Positions 29,708 through 41,807 of a stretch of DNA of 64,000 nucleotides are shown here, one piece after another. The translations under genes and the position numbers were made by a program. Each line of letters opens with the position of its first letter. The stretch's first letter is position 1. Where the stretch lies: assembly GCA_021807595.1 (NCBI GenBank), contig JAKBCS010000005.1, positions 1 to 64,000 on the forward strand, in the 5' to 3' direction. The notes beneath the pieces are model-generated. The model saw only the letters and a list, made by a program, of their open reading frames with translations, was not told the DNA's origin and ran no database searches. The stretch is from Planctomycetota bacterium. GTDB taxonomy: Bacteria > Planctomycetota > Planctomycetia > Gemmatales > Gemmataceae.

Positions 29708-32700
29708 ATGCCGCACGGTCGATTGCTGCTCGTCTTCGCTTTTTTGTTTTCGGCCAGCACCCTCCGATCCGCAGAGAAGAGCGATTTCTTCGAGAGCAAA
29801 GTCCGCCCGCTGTTGGCACAACACTGCTACTCGTGTCACTCTTCTCAGGCGAAGAAGCTGCGAGCTGGGCTGCGCGTCGATAGCCGTGACGCGCTTTTGG
29901 CGGGCGGCGACGGTGGCCCGGCTCTCGTTCCAGGCCAGCCAGAGAAGAGCCGACTGATTGAGGCCATCGCTTACAAGAATGTCGATTTACAAATGCCGCC
30001 GCGCGGTCAACTCTCGCCTCAAGCCCTCGCCGACTTGACGGCTTGGGTAAAGATGGGAGCGCCTTGGCCGAAGGAGACATCGCCCGAACCAACCGGCGGC
30101 ACGAAGTCGGCCTTCGATCTCCAGGAGCGCAAAAAGTCGCATTGGGCTTGGCAGCCGATCCGCCCGCAATCCCCGCCCACGGTGCGCGACGCGAATTGGC
30201 CGCGCAATTCGCTCGATCGTTTCGTCCTCGCCAAACTTGAGGAAAAAGGGTTGACGCCGGCCAAACCTGCCGACCGGCGGACCCTGCTGCGCCGACTGTA
30301 TTTCGATCTAACCGGCTTGCCCCCCGCGCCGGAACAGTTGCAAGCGTTTCTGCGCGACGATTCGTCCGACGCCATCGAGAAAGTCGTCGATCGATTGCTC
30401 GCTTCACCACACTTCGGCGAGCGTTGGGGGCGGCATTGGCTCGATCTGATGCGCTATGCCGAGACGCGCGGCCACGAGTTCGATTTTAACATACCAAACG
30501 CCTACCAGTATCGCGATTATGTCATTCGCGCCCTCAACGCCGACTTGCCCTACAACCAATTCGTCCTCGAGCATCTCGCCGGCGACTTACTGCCCAAGCC
30601 GCGCCTGAACCCGAATGAGGGCTACAACGAATCGATTCTCGGCACGAGTTTCTGGTTCTTGGGCGAAGAAGTCCATTCGCCGGTGGACATTCGCCAAGAT
30701 CAAGCCGACCGCTTCGACAACAAAGTAGATGTTCTCTCCAAGGCATTCTTGGGGCTTACTGTCGCCTGCGCCCGCTGCCACGATCACAAGTTCGACGCCA
30801 TTTCCACCAAAGATTACTATTCTCTGTTTGGCTTTCTTCAAAGTAGCCATTATCGGCTGGCTCGCTTCGATTCGATGGAACACAATCGTGCCGTCGCCGG
30901 AGAGTTGTGGGCGTTCCGCGCCAAGAGCCGAGCAACGATTCAGAAAGCGGCCGCGGAGGCATTGCGACCGGGTGCGGAGCGCGTGGCCGAGTATCTGTCG
31001 GCGGCGCGGGCGGCGCTGCTCGCGCGTGCGGATTCGCCAATGGAGCTATCGAAGATCGCAAATGAGGCCAAGCTCGATGCGAGCCGGTTGAATCGATGGA
31101 TGACGGCATTGAGAAAGGCAGAGGGCGACGACGGCGACCCGCTGCACGTCTGGACACAGGGTAGCCGCGACGCGCAGCGGACTTCGGCACCTCGCGCTCC
31201 CCTGCGCGCCGCAGCCGACCAAACGAAAGAAGAAGCACGGGTCATTCTCGATTTTGCTCGCAACAAACCCGGCGAGTGGATTACCGACGGTTTCGCTTTC
31301 GGCCCCGGTCCCGTTCGTCCGGGCGACTTGCAAGTTGGCGGCGATGCGGCAAAACCCACTGTGCATTTAAGCGAATACACTGCCGCTGAGAAGGATGCAA
31401 CATGGGATGTCTTAACGACAGCGCCCGGCACCGAGAACGATCCCGGATCGCTCGGTCATCTCGTTCGCGCCGGCAAGACTCTGTACACGCCGACATTTCC
31501 ATTGACCACCGGCAAAGTGTACTATCTCGTCAAAGGTAAAGGCTTCGTCCATGCTGCGATCGGCTCGCACATCATGCTGGCGGGTCCGCTGCACGGACAA
31601 CTAACGCGCAATGTCACTGCCGGCGACCGCTTCCAATGGATCGAACACGATCTCAGTGCTTATCGAGGCCAAATCGCGCATCTGGAGTTTACTCCGGCCG
31701 GCAGCGCTCCGTTCGCCGTGGCGCAGGTTGTGGAGGGTAAAGCACCGCCGACCGAGACGACCGAGGTGCCTAAGCCTCCTGTTGATTCTTCGGACACAGC
31801 GGGATTAGCCCCCCCGCTCGCCGAATCGAGCGCGATCCAGCGGCGTTTTCTCGACGCGCTGAACGCCTTGTCCTCGAATCGTCTCGTTGGCTCCTCCGAC
31901 GCCGTCTCTCGCGCCCGTCTGGTTAACTGGATGATTGCCCACGCCGACTTATTCGGCTCGACGAACCCCGCCGCCGACGAGGCTCGCGCTTTCCTCGCGC
32001 AAGAGGCCAAGATCGTCGAGCGCATCCGCAAGGAGTCGCGCTTGTGCGTCGCGCTCATCGACGGAAGCCAAGAAAATGAGTATGTATTTATCCGCGGATC
32101 GCACAAGACGCGGGGCGAAACGGTTCCGCGCCGCTTTTTGGAAGCGCTGTCCGGTCCCGCCCCCTTGTCGGCTCCGCGCGGCAGCGGAAGACTTGAACTC
32201 GCGCAGAAAATGATCGACCCCGCCGTCGATCCATTCCTCCCGCGCGTCCTCGTCAATCGCGCCTGGCATCATCTGTTCGGGCGTGGCATCGTGGCATCGA
32301 CCGATAATTTCGGAGTTCTCGGCGAACGACCGACGCATCCCGAACTGCTCGATTATCTCGCCGGACGTTTCGTGCAAGAGGGCTGGTCGATTAAGAAACT
32401 GATTCGAGGACTCGTTTTATCGAGTACCTATCGCATGGACAGTCGGCCGAACCAAGCCGCCGACCGCGCCGATCCCGACGACCTGTTGCTCCATCGCACG
32501 AGAATGCGCCGCTTGGAAGGCGAGACGATCCGCGACGCCATGCTATCCGTTTCCGGCCGGCTCGATCCTCATCTGTACGGTCCTTCGGTGTTAGTCCACT
32601 TGACGGCGTTCCAACAGGGGCGAGGTCGACCGGCGAGCGGTCCCCTCGACGGCAACGGACGCCGCAGCGTTTATCTCTCGGTTCGCCGCAACTTTCTGTC

Positions 32701-33046
32701 GCCGTTTCTGTTGGCTTTCGACACGCCGAGTCCTTTTTCCACCGTGGGGCGACGAACCACTTCCAACGTACCGGCTCAGTCGCTCATTTTGCTCAACGAT
32801 CCGTTCGTCCATGAACAAGCACAGCTGTGGGCCAAGCGAGTCATGGCGCAACCCGGATCGACGCGAGACAAAATTGCCGGCATGTACGAAAGCGCTTTCG
32901 CGCGCGCGCCTTCGGAGTCGGAACTAGCCTCTTGTCTCGATTTCGTTGAACCGCGTCCCTCGGGACGAGCGAAGGACAATCGGAAGGCGTGGACCGACCT
33001 CGCCCATGTGCTGTTCAACGTCAAGGAATTTATTTTCGTGAATTGA
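29708..33046 (+). CDS. PSCyt1-DUF1549-DUF1553 planctomycete cytochrome protein
   Basis: 1112 residues with a signal peptide. A planctomycete cytochrome domain has the heme site CYSCH (C40, C43, H44) and the MPPRGQLS loop. DUF1549 starts near residue 165 (NSLDRFVLAKLEEKGL...LYFDLTGLPP) and DUF1553 fills the last 300 residues (FLPRVLVNRAWHHLFGRGIV, NFGVLGERPTHPELLDYLA). A middle section (about 470-700) may be a carbohydrate-binding fold. These proteins are hugely expanded in Planctomycetes, are paired with DUF1501 genes as here, and are thought to act in polysaccharide breakdown; the exact reaction is not known. Confidence 0.9.
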   Translation: MPHGRLLLVFAFLFSASTLRSAEKSDFFESKVRPLLAQHCYSCHSSQAKKLRAGLRVDSRDALLAGGDGGPALVPGQPEKSRLIEAIAYKNVDLQMPPRGQLSPQALADLTAWVKMGAPWPKETSPEPTGGTKSAFDLQERKKSHWAWQPIRPQSPPTVRDANWPRNSLDRFVLAKLEEKGLTPAKPADRRTLLRRLYFDLTGLPPAPEQLQAFLRDDSSDAIEKVVDRLLASPHFGERWGRHWLDLMRYAETRGHEFDFNIPNAYQYRDYVIRALNADLPYNQFVLEHLAGDLLPKPRLNPNEGYNESILGTSFWFLGEEVHSPVDIRQDQADRFDNKVDVLSKAFLGLTVACARCHDHKFDAISTKDYYSLFGFLQSSHYRLARFDSMEHNRAVAGELWAFRAKSRATIQKAAAEALRPGAERVAEYLSAARAALLARADSPMELSKIANEAKLDASRLNRWMTALRKAEGDDGDPLHVWTQGSRDAQRTSAPRAPLRAAADQTKEEARVILDFARNKPGEWITDGFAFGPGPVRPGDLQVGGDAAKPTVHLSEYTAAEKDATWDVLTTAPGTENDPGSLGHLVRAGKTLYTPTFPLTTGKVYYLVKGKGFVHAAIGSHIMLAGPLHGQLTRNVTAGDRFQWIEHDLSAYRGQIAHLEFTPAGSAPFAVAQVVEGKAPPTETTEVPKPPVDSSDTAGLAPPLAESSAIQRRFLDALNALSSNRLVGSSDAVSRARLVNWMIAHADLFGSTNPAADEARAFLAQEAKIVERIRKESRLCVALIDGSQENEYVFIRGSHKTRGETVPRRFLEALSGPAPLSAPRGSGRLELAQKMIDPAVDPFLPRVLVNRAWHHLFGRGIVASTDNFGVLGERPTHPELLDYLAGRFVQEGWSIKKLIRGLVLSSTYRMDSRPNQAADRADPDDLLLHRTRMRRLEGETIRDAMLSVSGRLDPHLYGPSVLVHLTAFQQGRGRPASGPLDGNGRRSVYLSVRRNFLSPFLLAFDTPSPFSTVGRRTTSNVPAQSLILLNDPFVHEQAQLWAKRVMAQPGSTRDKIAGMYESAFARAPSESELASCLDFVEPRPSGRAKDNRKAWTDLAHVLFNVKEFIFVN

Positions 33047-33064
33047 CGCGAACGGAGGGTTCGG

Positions 33065-34445
<1,381 letters not shown>

Positions 34446-34465
<20 letters not shown>

Positions 34466-35930
34466 GATTCGGGTTCGATCGAAATGCGCCGGCACGCGGC
34501 ACTTCGCCGATCGTTCGGCGAGTCATCCATCGAGAAATACGAAACAACAACAACCCTGCTGCCAGCAACGCGCCGGACAACAAGGCCAGACTGGGGAAGA
34601 AGGAGAACGAGTGCGCGAACTCGATGCCGGCATAGACCATGTACGCGCAAATGCCGCAGAAGAGCAGCGGCAATTCCGGATAGAACGGAACGCGGAAAGG
34701 TCGTTCCAACGATGGATCGAGTTGACGGAGGACGAAGAGAGATAGACCGCAGAACAAAAAGAACAGCCAAAAAAGCGGGGTCGTCAATACGCTCAGCACT
34801 TCGAATCCGCCGTGCCCCATCCACTCGACTTTGGAAAGGCCCAGGATGTGGAGCGATTCGTTGATCCAAGCGCGTCCGTTTGGCGTGCCGATGGCCCCGA
34901 TTGAGACGAGACTTACGGACGATTGGATCGTTAGGGCAACCCACGGAGACCGCGTCCTCGACCGCATTCGACCCAGCCAAGCGAACACCGCATGATCGCC
35001 GCCTAGCGCCGCATAAACGCGCGATCCAGAGAACATCATACCGTTGATCGCGCCGAGAGCCGAGAGAACCACCAACACCGAAATGGCTCGCCCGCCCCAA
35101 GGTCCGAGGCGGACTTTTAGCAAATCGGCGGCAATGGCGTCGGAGCTTCGAGCGGTCTCGAACCCCATTCCCCAGAGAAAAGCTGCGTTTAAGAGTAGAT
35201 AAATCAACATAACCGCTGCCGTGCCCAGGAGGAGCGAACGGACGACGGCGCGCGACCCGCCGCGCACTTCAGCCGCCACGAAAGCCGCATCGTTCCATCC
35301 GCCGTAGGTGAGGAGAACTAAAACCATCGCCGTGGCCAGGGAAGGCGTGGAGGCGGTTGGAGGAGAATGGACGGTGGTGCTGGCCTCGAATCCAGCGAGG
35401 AAACCGACCAGCACCACGCCGCTCAACCCGACGACCTTGGCAATGGTTAGCACGTTCTGTGTACGCCGACCGAAGACGACGCCGAGCAGATTTAGCAGCG
35501 TGAGGAGCAACACGGCCGCGCAGGCCCACAACCAACGCCGCCCCTCGGGAATACTCCAGATAGAAGCGGAATAGTCGGCGAAGACGAAAGCCATCATAGC
35601 GATATTGGCGGCGCGCACGATGGCAAGCTGAAACCAGGCGAACAAAAAGCCGAGCCACGATCCGAAGGCGCGCGTCAAGTAGACGTAATCGCCGCCGGAG
35701 CGAGGATAAGCGGCGGCCAACTCGGCCAGACACAATGCGCCGACGAACGACACGACGCCGCCCAGCAGCCAGACTCCCATCGCTTCCCAAGGGCCAGAAA
35801 CATTGCGATAGACAATCGGTGGCGTTTCGTAAATGCCCGCACCGACGACGATGCCGATGATAATGCTGACAACATCCCACAGACCCAGCGGCGCGCGCCT
35901 CGCCGCTTCCGCCTCCGATGAGTGAGTCAT
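34446..35930 (-). CDS. APC-family amino acid permease
   Basis: 494 residues from the ATG giving MTHSSEAEAARR, preceded on its strand by AAGGAAA. Twelve or so membrane helices are visible; helix 1 has the APC sequence GIVVGAGIYETPPIV and the segment GGDYVYLTRAFGSWLGF is typical. It takes up amino acids or related compounds by proton symport or exchange; substrate not deducible. The open frame extends 420 bases upstream but only with low-quality sequence overlapping the next repeat and the esterase gene. It is convergent with, and overlaps, the DUF1501 gene. Confidence 0.85.
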
Positions 35931-35972
35931 GCGCGCTTTCCTTCGTTCTGTGTCGGTTACGGACGGCCCCGA

Positions 35973-36036
35973 CTTAGAGTCTGAACCAAAAGCCCCTCTC
36001 CCGTTGTACTCACGGGGAGAGGGGAGCTTTGGAGAC
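35973..36036. repeat. Palindromic GAGTCTG element, short degenerate copy
   Basis: It begins CTTAGAGTCTG and has the core CCCCTCTCCC-N10-GGGGAGAGGGG, like the central hairpin and left end of the element that interrupts the Uma2 pseudogene at 43236-43380. The right end has decayed. It lies in the gap between the permease and the esterase. Confidence 0.55.
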
Positions 36037-36103
36037 ATTCGCGGCCCCGCTTTGGCCGCGCCCTTAACCCGTCTGCTCGCCTGGTGTTTGCTTCGACGTC
36101 CGT

Positions 36104-37030
36104 TTATTTGGTCGCACGGTCGGCTCGATCTCCTTTGAGGATGCCTTGCGCGAGGAGCCAGGCTTCGCAGCTTTTGGGCCAAGTGGAACACGGTTTGTCG
36201 GTGGGGCGGAGACCGAAGCCGTGGCCGCCGGTCGAGTAGACGTGCAATTCGGTCGGAACCCCCGCGCTTTTCAGGGCCAGATACATGCGCACACTGTTCT
36301 CTGGAGTAATCGGATCGTTTCCGGCATGGGCGAAGAATGTCGGCGGGCACTCTTTACGAACGCGAATTTCGGGGTTCAATCCCTCCCCTTTATTCTTCGC
36401 CAGATAGGCGGGGTAGACCAAAACGGCGAAATCGGGTCGGCAGTCGATCTTGTCCACGTCGTCGAGAACATCGTAAGCGCGCTTGTCGAAGTTGGTGGAT
36501 GCCGACGCCGCCAGATGTCCGCCCGCCGAGAAGCCGAGTATGCCAATCCGTTTTGGATCGATCCGCCATTCTTTCGCCTTGCCGCGAACCAGACTTACAG
36601 CCCGCTGGGCGTCTTGTAGCGGTCCGAGCGCAGGTTTGTCCTTGGCCTGGTCGGGACGGCGTGGAACGCGGTATTTCAATACGATGCCGGTGACACCGAT
36701 CGAATTCAACCACTGTGCCACTTCGGTGCCTTCGAGATCCCAGGCCAGAATGCTATAGCCGCCGCCGGGACAGATCACCACCGCCGCGCCGGTGTCCTTC
36801 TCTTTCGCCGGACGGAAGATCGTCAGAGTCGGTTTGCTGACGTTGCCTAATATCTTGATGCCGCCGACGGGAGAGGTGTGATCGCGTAGATTTTCCTCGC
36901 CGATGGGTTTAGTTTCACCGGGCGCTTTGCCCGGCCACAGGTCCAGGACTTCGGGTTTCTCCGCCGTCCATGCCAGAGGGGCGACCGTCAGAATGGTGCA
37001 TAAAGCGAGCGACGCCGCAATTCGGCTCAT
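36104..37030 (-). CDS. Secreted alpha/beta hydrolase (acetyl-esterase type)
   Basis: 308 residues from MSRIAASLAL, with a signal peptide ending near AWTAEK. Motifs: CPGGGYSILAW (oxyanion hole), GFSAGGHLAA (Ser nucleophile), and GGHGFGLR (catalytic His); the Asp is likely in AHAGNDPITP. This type includes xylan and other carbohydrate esterases. It is a tandem paralogue of the next gene, sharing most blocks (GVTGIVLKYRVPRRPDQAKD). Confidence 0.85.
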   Translation of the reverse strand: MSRIAASLALCTILTVAPLAWTAEKPEVLDLWPGKAPGETKPIGEENLRDHTSPVGGIKILGNVSKPTLTIFRPAKEKDTGAAVVICPGGGYSILAWDLEGTEVAQWLNSIGVTGIVLKYRVPRRPDQAKDKPALGPLQDAQRAVSLVRGKAKEWRIDPKRIGILGFSAGGHLAASASTNFDKRAYDVLDDVDKIDCRPDFAVLVYPAYLAKNKGEGLNPEIRVRKECPPTFFAHAGNDPITPENSVRMYLALKSAGVPTELHVYSTGGHGFGLRPTDKPCSTWPKSCEAWLLAQGILKGDRADRATK

Positions 37031-37072
37031 GGTGATTCTCCAGGGGCGAAACATTATTCCTCTCGTCTGAGT

Positions 37073-37990
37073 TTAGTTTGTAGCACCCGCGGCCTTGTCG
37101 CTCTTGGGAAGAATCCCTTGCACGCGCAGCCAGGCTTCGCAGCTTTTGGGCCAGGTCGAACTCGGCTTTCCGGTCGGGCGCAGTCCAAAACCGTGGCCTC
37201 CGGTCGAGTAAACGTGCAACTCGGCGGGGACGCCGGCGCGCTTGAGGGCCAGATACATCCGCACGCTGTTCTCCGGCGAGACGCGATCGTCGCCGGCGTG
37301 GGCGAAGAACATCGGCGGACATTCCTTGCGAACGCGAATCTCTTCGGCCAACTCCTCCTTGCCGCGCTGGATCACCCCGCCGGGATAGATCATGACGGCG
37401 AAATCGGGGCGGCAATCGGTCTTGTCGACGTCATCAATGGTCTCGTAAGCGCGTTGGTCGAATTGGGTAGACGCCCAGGCGGACAGATGCCCTCCTGCGG
37501 AGAAGCCGAGTATTCCAATCTTTTTCGGGTTAATTTTCCATTCCTTCGCCTTCGCACGGATCAGACTGAGCGCGCGTTGAGCGTCTTGCAGCGCGCCGAC
37601 GGGCGGTTTGTCCTTGGCTTGGTCGGGGCGGCGTGGAACGCGATATTTCAACACGATGCCGGTGACGCCAATTGAGTTCAACCACGCCGCCACTTCCTCG
37701 CCTTCGTGCGTCCAAGCCAACACATTGTAACCGCCGCCCGGACAAACGATCGCCGCCACACCAGTGTCTTTGTCTTTGGCCGGACGATACACCGTCAGCG
37801 TCGGTTTGCTGACGTTGGTGATGCTCTTGTTCCCTTTGGACTCTTTCACGACCTCTTCGCCGATGGGCTTGTTCTCACCTGGCGCTTTGCCGGGCCAGAC
37901 GTCGAGAACTTCGGGCTTTTCCGCCGTCCACGCCACGGGGACGACGGCCAGAAGGGCGAACGGGATCCAAGTAGCGGCAAGTCGGCTCAT
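37073..37990 (-). CDS. Secreted alpha/beta hydrolase (acetyl-esterase type), paralogue
   Basis: 305 residues with a signal peptide. It has the same motif set as its neighbour (CPGGGYNVLAW, GFSAGGHLSAW, AHAGDDRVSP, STGGHGFGLR) and a nearly identical middle. It lacks the approximately ten-residue insert (RDHTSPVGGI) near residue 55 of the other copy. GAGG precedes the ATG. Transcribed first; the paralogue follows after 42 bases. Confidence 0.85.
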   Translation of the reverse strand: MSRLAATWIPFALLAVVPVAWTAEKPEVLDVWPGKAPGENKPIGEEVVKESKGNKSITNVSKPTLTVYRPAKDKDTGVAAIVCPGGGYNVLAWTHEGEEVAAWLNSIGVTGIVLKYRVPRRPDQAKDKPPVGALQDAQRALSLIRAKAKEWKINPKKIGILGFSAGGHLSAWASTQFDQRAYETIDDVDKTDCRPDFAVMIYPGGVIQRGKEELAEEIRVRKECPPMFFAHAGDDRVSPENSVRMYLALKRAGVPAELHVYSTGGHGFGLRPTGKPSSTWPKSCEAWLRVQGILPKSDKAAGATN

Positions 37991-38224
37991 CGGAAACCTC
38001 CTCGGATACGGGATGTTGAAGCGGGTGAGAATAATATAGAGGAGATGCGATGCCGTGCGAGGAGAATCTCACGAAAGATGCCGACGACTTCTTTCGGTTC
38101 TTCGATTCCAGCCCCGGATCCCGACGAAAAGAGAAATCGAGCGCGCGCCTGTGCGCAAAGGAGAGCAGTGTGGGGCGGCGAACGGAAGCTCGGTTGCTCC
38201 CGTTCGCACGGAATTTTTTTGTTC

Positions 38225-38677
38225 TCAGAACGGCGGTTTGCCCGAGGCATCGAGCAATGGCGGTTCGGGGCTGTTTGGGGTGATGCGGCCCGATGGTATG
38301 GGAACAATTCGAGAGGACACAGCGGGCATGGCCGCCGTCGTGCCATGGATGTTGGAGGTCGTTTGGAACGGGGTTGAGCCAATCGGCGTTTGTGTGACCG
38401 GCGGAAGGTCCGAATGGATCGGTTCGCCGTACGCCATCGGCGCTTCGTTCCCCGCCGGATGTTTGCGTAGCCAGCGATGTCCGAACAAGGGATGCCGAGC
38501 CGAGCAGGTTGAACCTTCGCCGCACCCGAACACATTATGCGAGCGATTGGGATACCGATTGGCGTAACTCGCTCCATAGCAACACGGGCCGAAAAAACTG
38601 CCCGCGTGTGCCGAGCTGTAACCCAAGGGCGCGAAGGCCATTGCGGAAAAAGCTAGAAGCCAAAAACGACGCCGCAT
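38225..38677 (-). CDS. Small secreted Cys/Pro-rich protein, function unknown
   Basis: 150 residues. A signal peptide (RRRFWLLAFSAMAFAPLGYSSAHA) is followed by GSFFGPCCYGASYANRYPNRS, four further Cys/His residues and a Pro/Ser/Thr-rich tail. GGAGG lies 8 bases before the ATG on its strand. I do not recognise the family; short secreted proteins of this composition are common in planctomycetes. Confidence 0.65.
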   Translation of the reverse strand: MRRRFWLLAFSAMAFAPLGYSSAHAGSFFGPCCYGASYANRYPNRSHNVFGCGEGSTCSARHPLFGHRWLRKHPAGNEAPMAYGEPIHSDLPPVTQTPIGSTPFQTTSNIHGTTAAMPAVSSRIVPIPSGRITPNSPEPPLLDASGKPPF

Positions 38678-39087
38678 TGTGATACCCTCCTTGGGAAAAG
38701 GGAAACTTCCGTTGCTAGTTTTCCCTCCTATTCGAGAAGAGGCAAGCGACCGACGGCGCTTTTCGACCAGGATTCGCGTTCGAGGTTCGTTCGTTCGGTT
38801 AGAATGCGTATCGTCCACAACCTCGTTCATCTTTGTTTCGCTCACCGCGGCACCAGATCGGCCTTCACGAGAGCGGAAAACCATGAGCGAGGATGAGTTT
38901 TCCGTTGACACTCTCTCGCACCGTCCTATAATTCACCGTGTCCGAGCGATAGAGGCTTCCACAACGACGCGAGATGACCATGTTTTGGGATCTTTTGCGA
39001 ACTTTCATTCGGGGATGAGGCTCTATCGTTTCTAGCCGAGCGGATAGTGCCAAACCCCATCGGTTTGGCTTTTTTGTTTGCGGATGG
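38678..39087. other. Intergenic region with tRNA promoter
   Basis: 410 bases. Apart from the promoter at 38905-38932 there is no gene I can support. Confidence 0.5.
38905..38932 (+). promoter_or_regulatory. Consensus sigma-70 promoter for the tRNA pair
   Basis: TTGACA (38905-38910), 16-base spacer, TATAAT (38927-38932): both hexamers are perfect. It points towards the tRNA-Ile gene, with a leader of about 150 bases. Confidence 0.75.
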
Positions 39088-39161
39088 GCGGGTATAGCTC
39101 AGTTGGCTAGAGCGCAGCTCTGATAAAGCTGAGGTCCTTGGTTCGAATCCAAGTACCCGCA
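39088..39161 (+). tRNA. tRNA-Ile (anticodon GAT)
   Basis: Cloverleaf with acceptor GCGGGTA/TACCCGC, D arm, anticodon loop CTGATAA (GAT) and T arm CTTGG-TTCGAAT-CCAAG. CCA is not encoded. 24 bases before tRNA-Ala. Confidence 0.96.
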
Positions 39162-39185
39162 CTACCTTCGGTTTCTCATTTTTTT

Positions 39186-39258
39186 GGGGATGTAGCTCAG
39201 CTGGGAGAGCATGGCGTTTGCAACGCCAGGGTCAGGGGTTCGAATCCCCTCATCTCCA
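39186..39258 (+). tRNA. tRNA-Ala (anticodon TGC)
   Basis: Cloverleaf with acceptor GGGGATG/CATCTCC, anticodon stem GGCGT/ACGCC with loop TTTGCAA (TGC), T arm AGGGG-TTCGAAT-CCCCT. No CCA encoded. The Ile-Ala pair normally sits in rRNA operons but no rRNA is present here. Confidence 0.96.
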
Positions 39259-39442
39259 CCTTCACACCTATGCCAAGGACGCCGATTACCCGGCAGCTTA
39301 CGCTGCCGGTTCGCCTTCCGCTTGACAACCGACCCACGAACGAACAAACTAATCTGTGGGGCCGATGCCATACGCTTGGCGACTCCCCACCCGCCGCGGA
39401 ATGCCCGAAGAAGTAGCGACCCACCTAAATTGTTCGACTACC

Positions 39443-41803
39443 ATGCCAAACGAATACATGACTGCCATCCATCGCTGTCGTTCTCTCTGTTGGGCCATCT
39501 CGATCGGATTGGCTTTGTCGACCACGGCCGAACGGGGCAACGCCGCCGAGGGGCGCAACGGCGAGCAAATATATCGAGCCGACTGTGCCTCGTGTCATGG
39601 GGCAAGAGGCGAAGGCGGCGACGAATACGACCGTCCCCTCGTGGGCGACCGCTCGGTGGCGCAGTTGACGCGCTACATCGCTAAGTCAATGCCTAAGGAT
39701 GCGGCCAAGAAATGCAGCGCCGAAGACGCGCACAAGGTAGCCGGCTTCATTTACGAGGCGTTCTATTCCAAGACGGCGCGGGAGCGGAACAAGCCGCCAC
39801 GCATTGAACTATCGCGTCTGACGGTTCGGCAATATCGCCAAACGGCCGCCGACCTAATCGGTTCCTTTCAGGGCAGGGAGCGCTGGGACGAACAACGCGG
39901 CCTCAAGGGGGAATACTTCAAAGGACGACGATTTCAGCCGAGTGAGCGCGTTCTCGACCGCATCGACCCACAAATACGCTTCGACTTCGGCGCGGACGGT
40001 CCCGATCCGAAGAAGTTTGAAGCCGATCGATTCTCGATCCGTTGGACGGGTTCGCTGCTCGCGCCAGAAACGGGCCAATATGAGTTCGTCGTCCGCACCG
40101 AACACGCGGCGAGGTTGTATGTGAACGACAACAAGCATCCCTTGATCGACGCCTGGGTGAAGTCGGGCAAAGACACGGAGCATCGCGGTTCGATCTTTCT
40201 GTTGAGCGGGCGCGCCTATCCGCTGCGCTTGGAGTTTTCCAAGGCCAAACAAGGCGTCGATGACTCCAAGACCAACAAGAAGAAACCCGATGTCAAGGCG
40301 TCGATCGCATTGGAATGGAAGCTGCCGCAGCGCGCGGCGGAGGTGGTTCCGCAGCGCTGTGTCTCCCCCATTTCAGGTCCGGTATCCTTTGTATTAACGA
40401 CTCCGTTTCCGCCGGACGATCGCAGTATCGGCTACGAGCGCGGCACGTCGATCTCGCGGGCCTGGGAACAAGCGACCACGGACGCGGCCATCGAAATCGC
40501 CGACTATGTGACAAGTCGCCTCGCCGAGTTGTCCGGCGTACCCGATAGCGCCGCCGATCGCCCCGCGAAACTGCGCGAATTCTGCCTCCGCTTTGCCGAA
40601 CGCGCCTTTCGCCGTCCTTTGAACGACGAACAAAAATCGCTCTATGTCGAACATTCTTTCGCTCAAGGTAGAGAGATCGAAACGGCAGTCAAACGCTTCA
40701 TTTTGCTCGTCCTCAAGTCGCCTCGCTTTCTCTATCGAGAAGTCGGCGGCCCGAGCGATGCTTACGACACGGCGTGCCGTCTCTCGTTCGCCCTGTGGGA
40801 TTCGATACCCGATGCGGAGCTTTTGCAAGCGGCATCGTCGCGGCGACTTGTCACCGCCGAGCAGATTCGTCGACAGGCCGATCGCATGATGCGCGATCCG
40901 CGCAGTCGGGCGAAGCTGCGCGAGTTCTTTCTGCAATGGCTCAAAGTCGATGCCATCCCCGATCTGGCCAAGGATGCAACGCAATATCCCGGTTTCGATC
41001 TCGCGGCGGCCACCGATCTCCGCACCTCGCTGGAACTGTTCCTCGACGATGTTGCGTGGAGCGAGCGTTCGGATGTTCGCAAGCTGTTTCTTACCGACTC
41101 ACTCTATCTGAACGGACGGCTGGCGCGGTTGTACGGCGTCGATCTCTCTGCCGATTCCGGGTTTCAAAAAGTTACTCCCAAGTCCGGCACGCGCGCCGGC
41201 ATCCTCACGCATCCGTACTTGATGGCGACGTTCGCCTACTCTGCATCGAGTTCTCCGATCCATCGCGGGGTCTTCTTGGCGCGCAACGTATTGGGACGAA
41301 CCTTGTTGCCGCCTCCCGAAGCCTTCGCCCCCTTGGCTCCGGATCTGCATCCGAAGATGACCACGCGCGAACGAATCGATCTGCAAACGCGCCCTCAGGC
41401 TTGTCAAACTTGCCACGGCACGATCAACCCACTCGGCTTCACGATGGAGAACTTCGACGCCATCGGTCGATTCCGCGATAGGGAAAAGGATCGTACCATC
41501 GATACCACCGGCAGTTATTTGACGAAGAAGGGCACGGTCGTGAGATTTGACGGCGTTCGCGCGCTGGCCGCGTTTCTGGCCGACAGCGACGAGGTACGCG
41601 AGGCATTCGTCGAGCAACTTTTTCACTACTTCGTCAAACAGCCGATTCGCGCCTACGGCTCCGACCAAGCCGACGAGTTGCGGCGATTCTTGGTTGACAA
41701 CGGTTGCAATGTGCGCAAACTGATGGGAGAGATCGCGGTACATTCCGCGCTGCTGCCATCCGACGAGAAAACGAAAAACCGAAAACCTCATCTGGAGAAG
41801 TGA
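39443..41803 (+). CDS. Cytochrome c-PA14-DUF1592/1588/1585 planctomycete protein
   Basis: 786 residues from the ATG giving [11 protein letters not shown]; other starts (39401, 39458) are possible because no clear ribosome binding site is seen. A signal peptide precedes a heme site CASCH. Next come a DUF1587-like helix ([19 protein letters not shown]) and a PA14-like domain (GLKGEYFKG...[18 protein letters not shown]), which probably binds carbohydrate. The C-terminal half has the DUF1595/1592/1588/1585 series, with [32 protein letters not shown] (a second CxxCH) and a DUF1585 end. Co-oriented with a DUF1552 gene 4 bases later. Role thought to be polysaccharide-related; unproven. Confidence 0.85.
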   Translation: MPNEYMTAIHRCRSLCWAISIGLALSTTAERGNAAEGRNGEQIYRADCASCHGARGEGGDEYDRPLVGDRSVAQLTRYIAKSMPKDAAKKCSAEDAHKVAGFIYEAFYSKTARERNKPPRIELSRLTVRQYRQTAADLIGSFQGRERWDEQRGLKGEYFKGRRFQPSERVLDRIDPQIRFDFGADGPDPKKFEADRFSIRWTGSLLAPETGQYEFVVRTEHAARLYVNDNKHPLIDAWVKSGKDTEHRGSIFLLSGRAYPLRLEFSKAKQGVDDSKTNKKKPDVKASIALEWKLPQRAAEVVPQRCVSPISGPVSFVLTTPFPPDDRSIGYERGTSISRAWEQATTDAAIEIADYVTSRLAELSGVPDSAADRPAKLREFCLRFAERAFRRPLNDEQKSLYVEHSFAQGREIETAVKRFILLVLKSPRFLYREVGGPSDAYDTACRLSFALWDSIPDAELLQAASSRRLVTAEQIRRQADRMMRDPRSRAKLREFFLQWLKVDAIPDLAKDATQYPGFDLAAATDLRTSLELFLDDVAWSERSDVRKLFLTDSLYLNGRLARLYGVDLSADSGFQKVTPKSGTRAGILTHPYLMATFAYSASSSPIHRGVFLARNVLGRTLLPPPEAFAPLAPDLHPKMTTRERIDLQTRPQACQTCHGTINPLGFTMENFDAIGRFRDREKDRTIDTTGSYLTKKGTVVRFDGVRALAAFLADSDEVREAFVEQLFHYFVKQPIRAYGSDQADELRRFLVDNGCNVRKLMGEIAVHSALLPSDEKTKNRKPHLEK

Positions 41804-41807
41804 AGCG

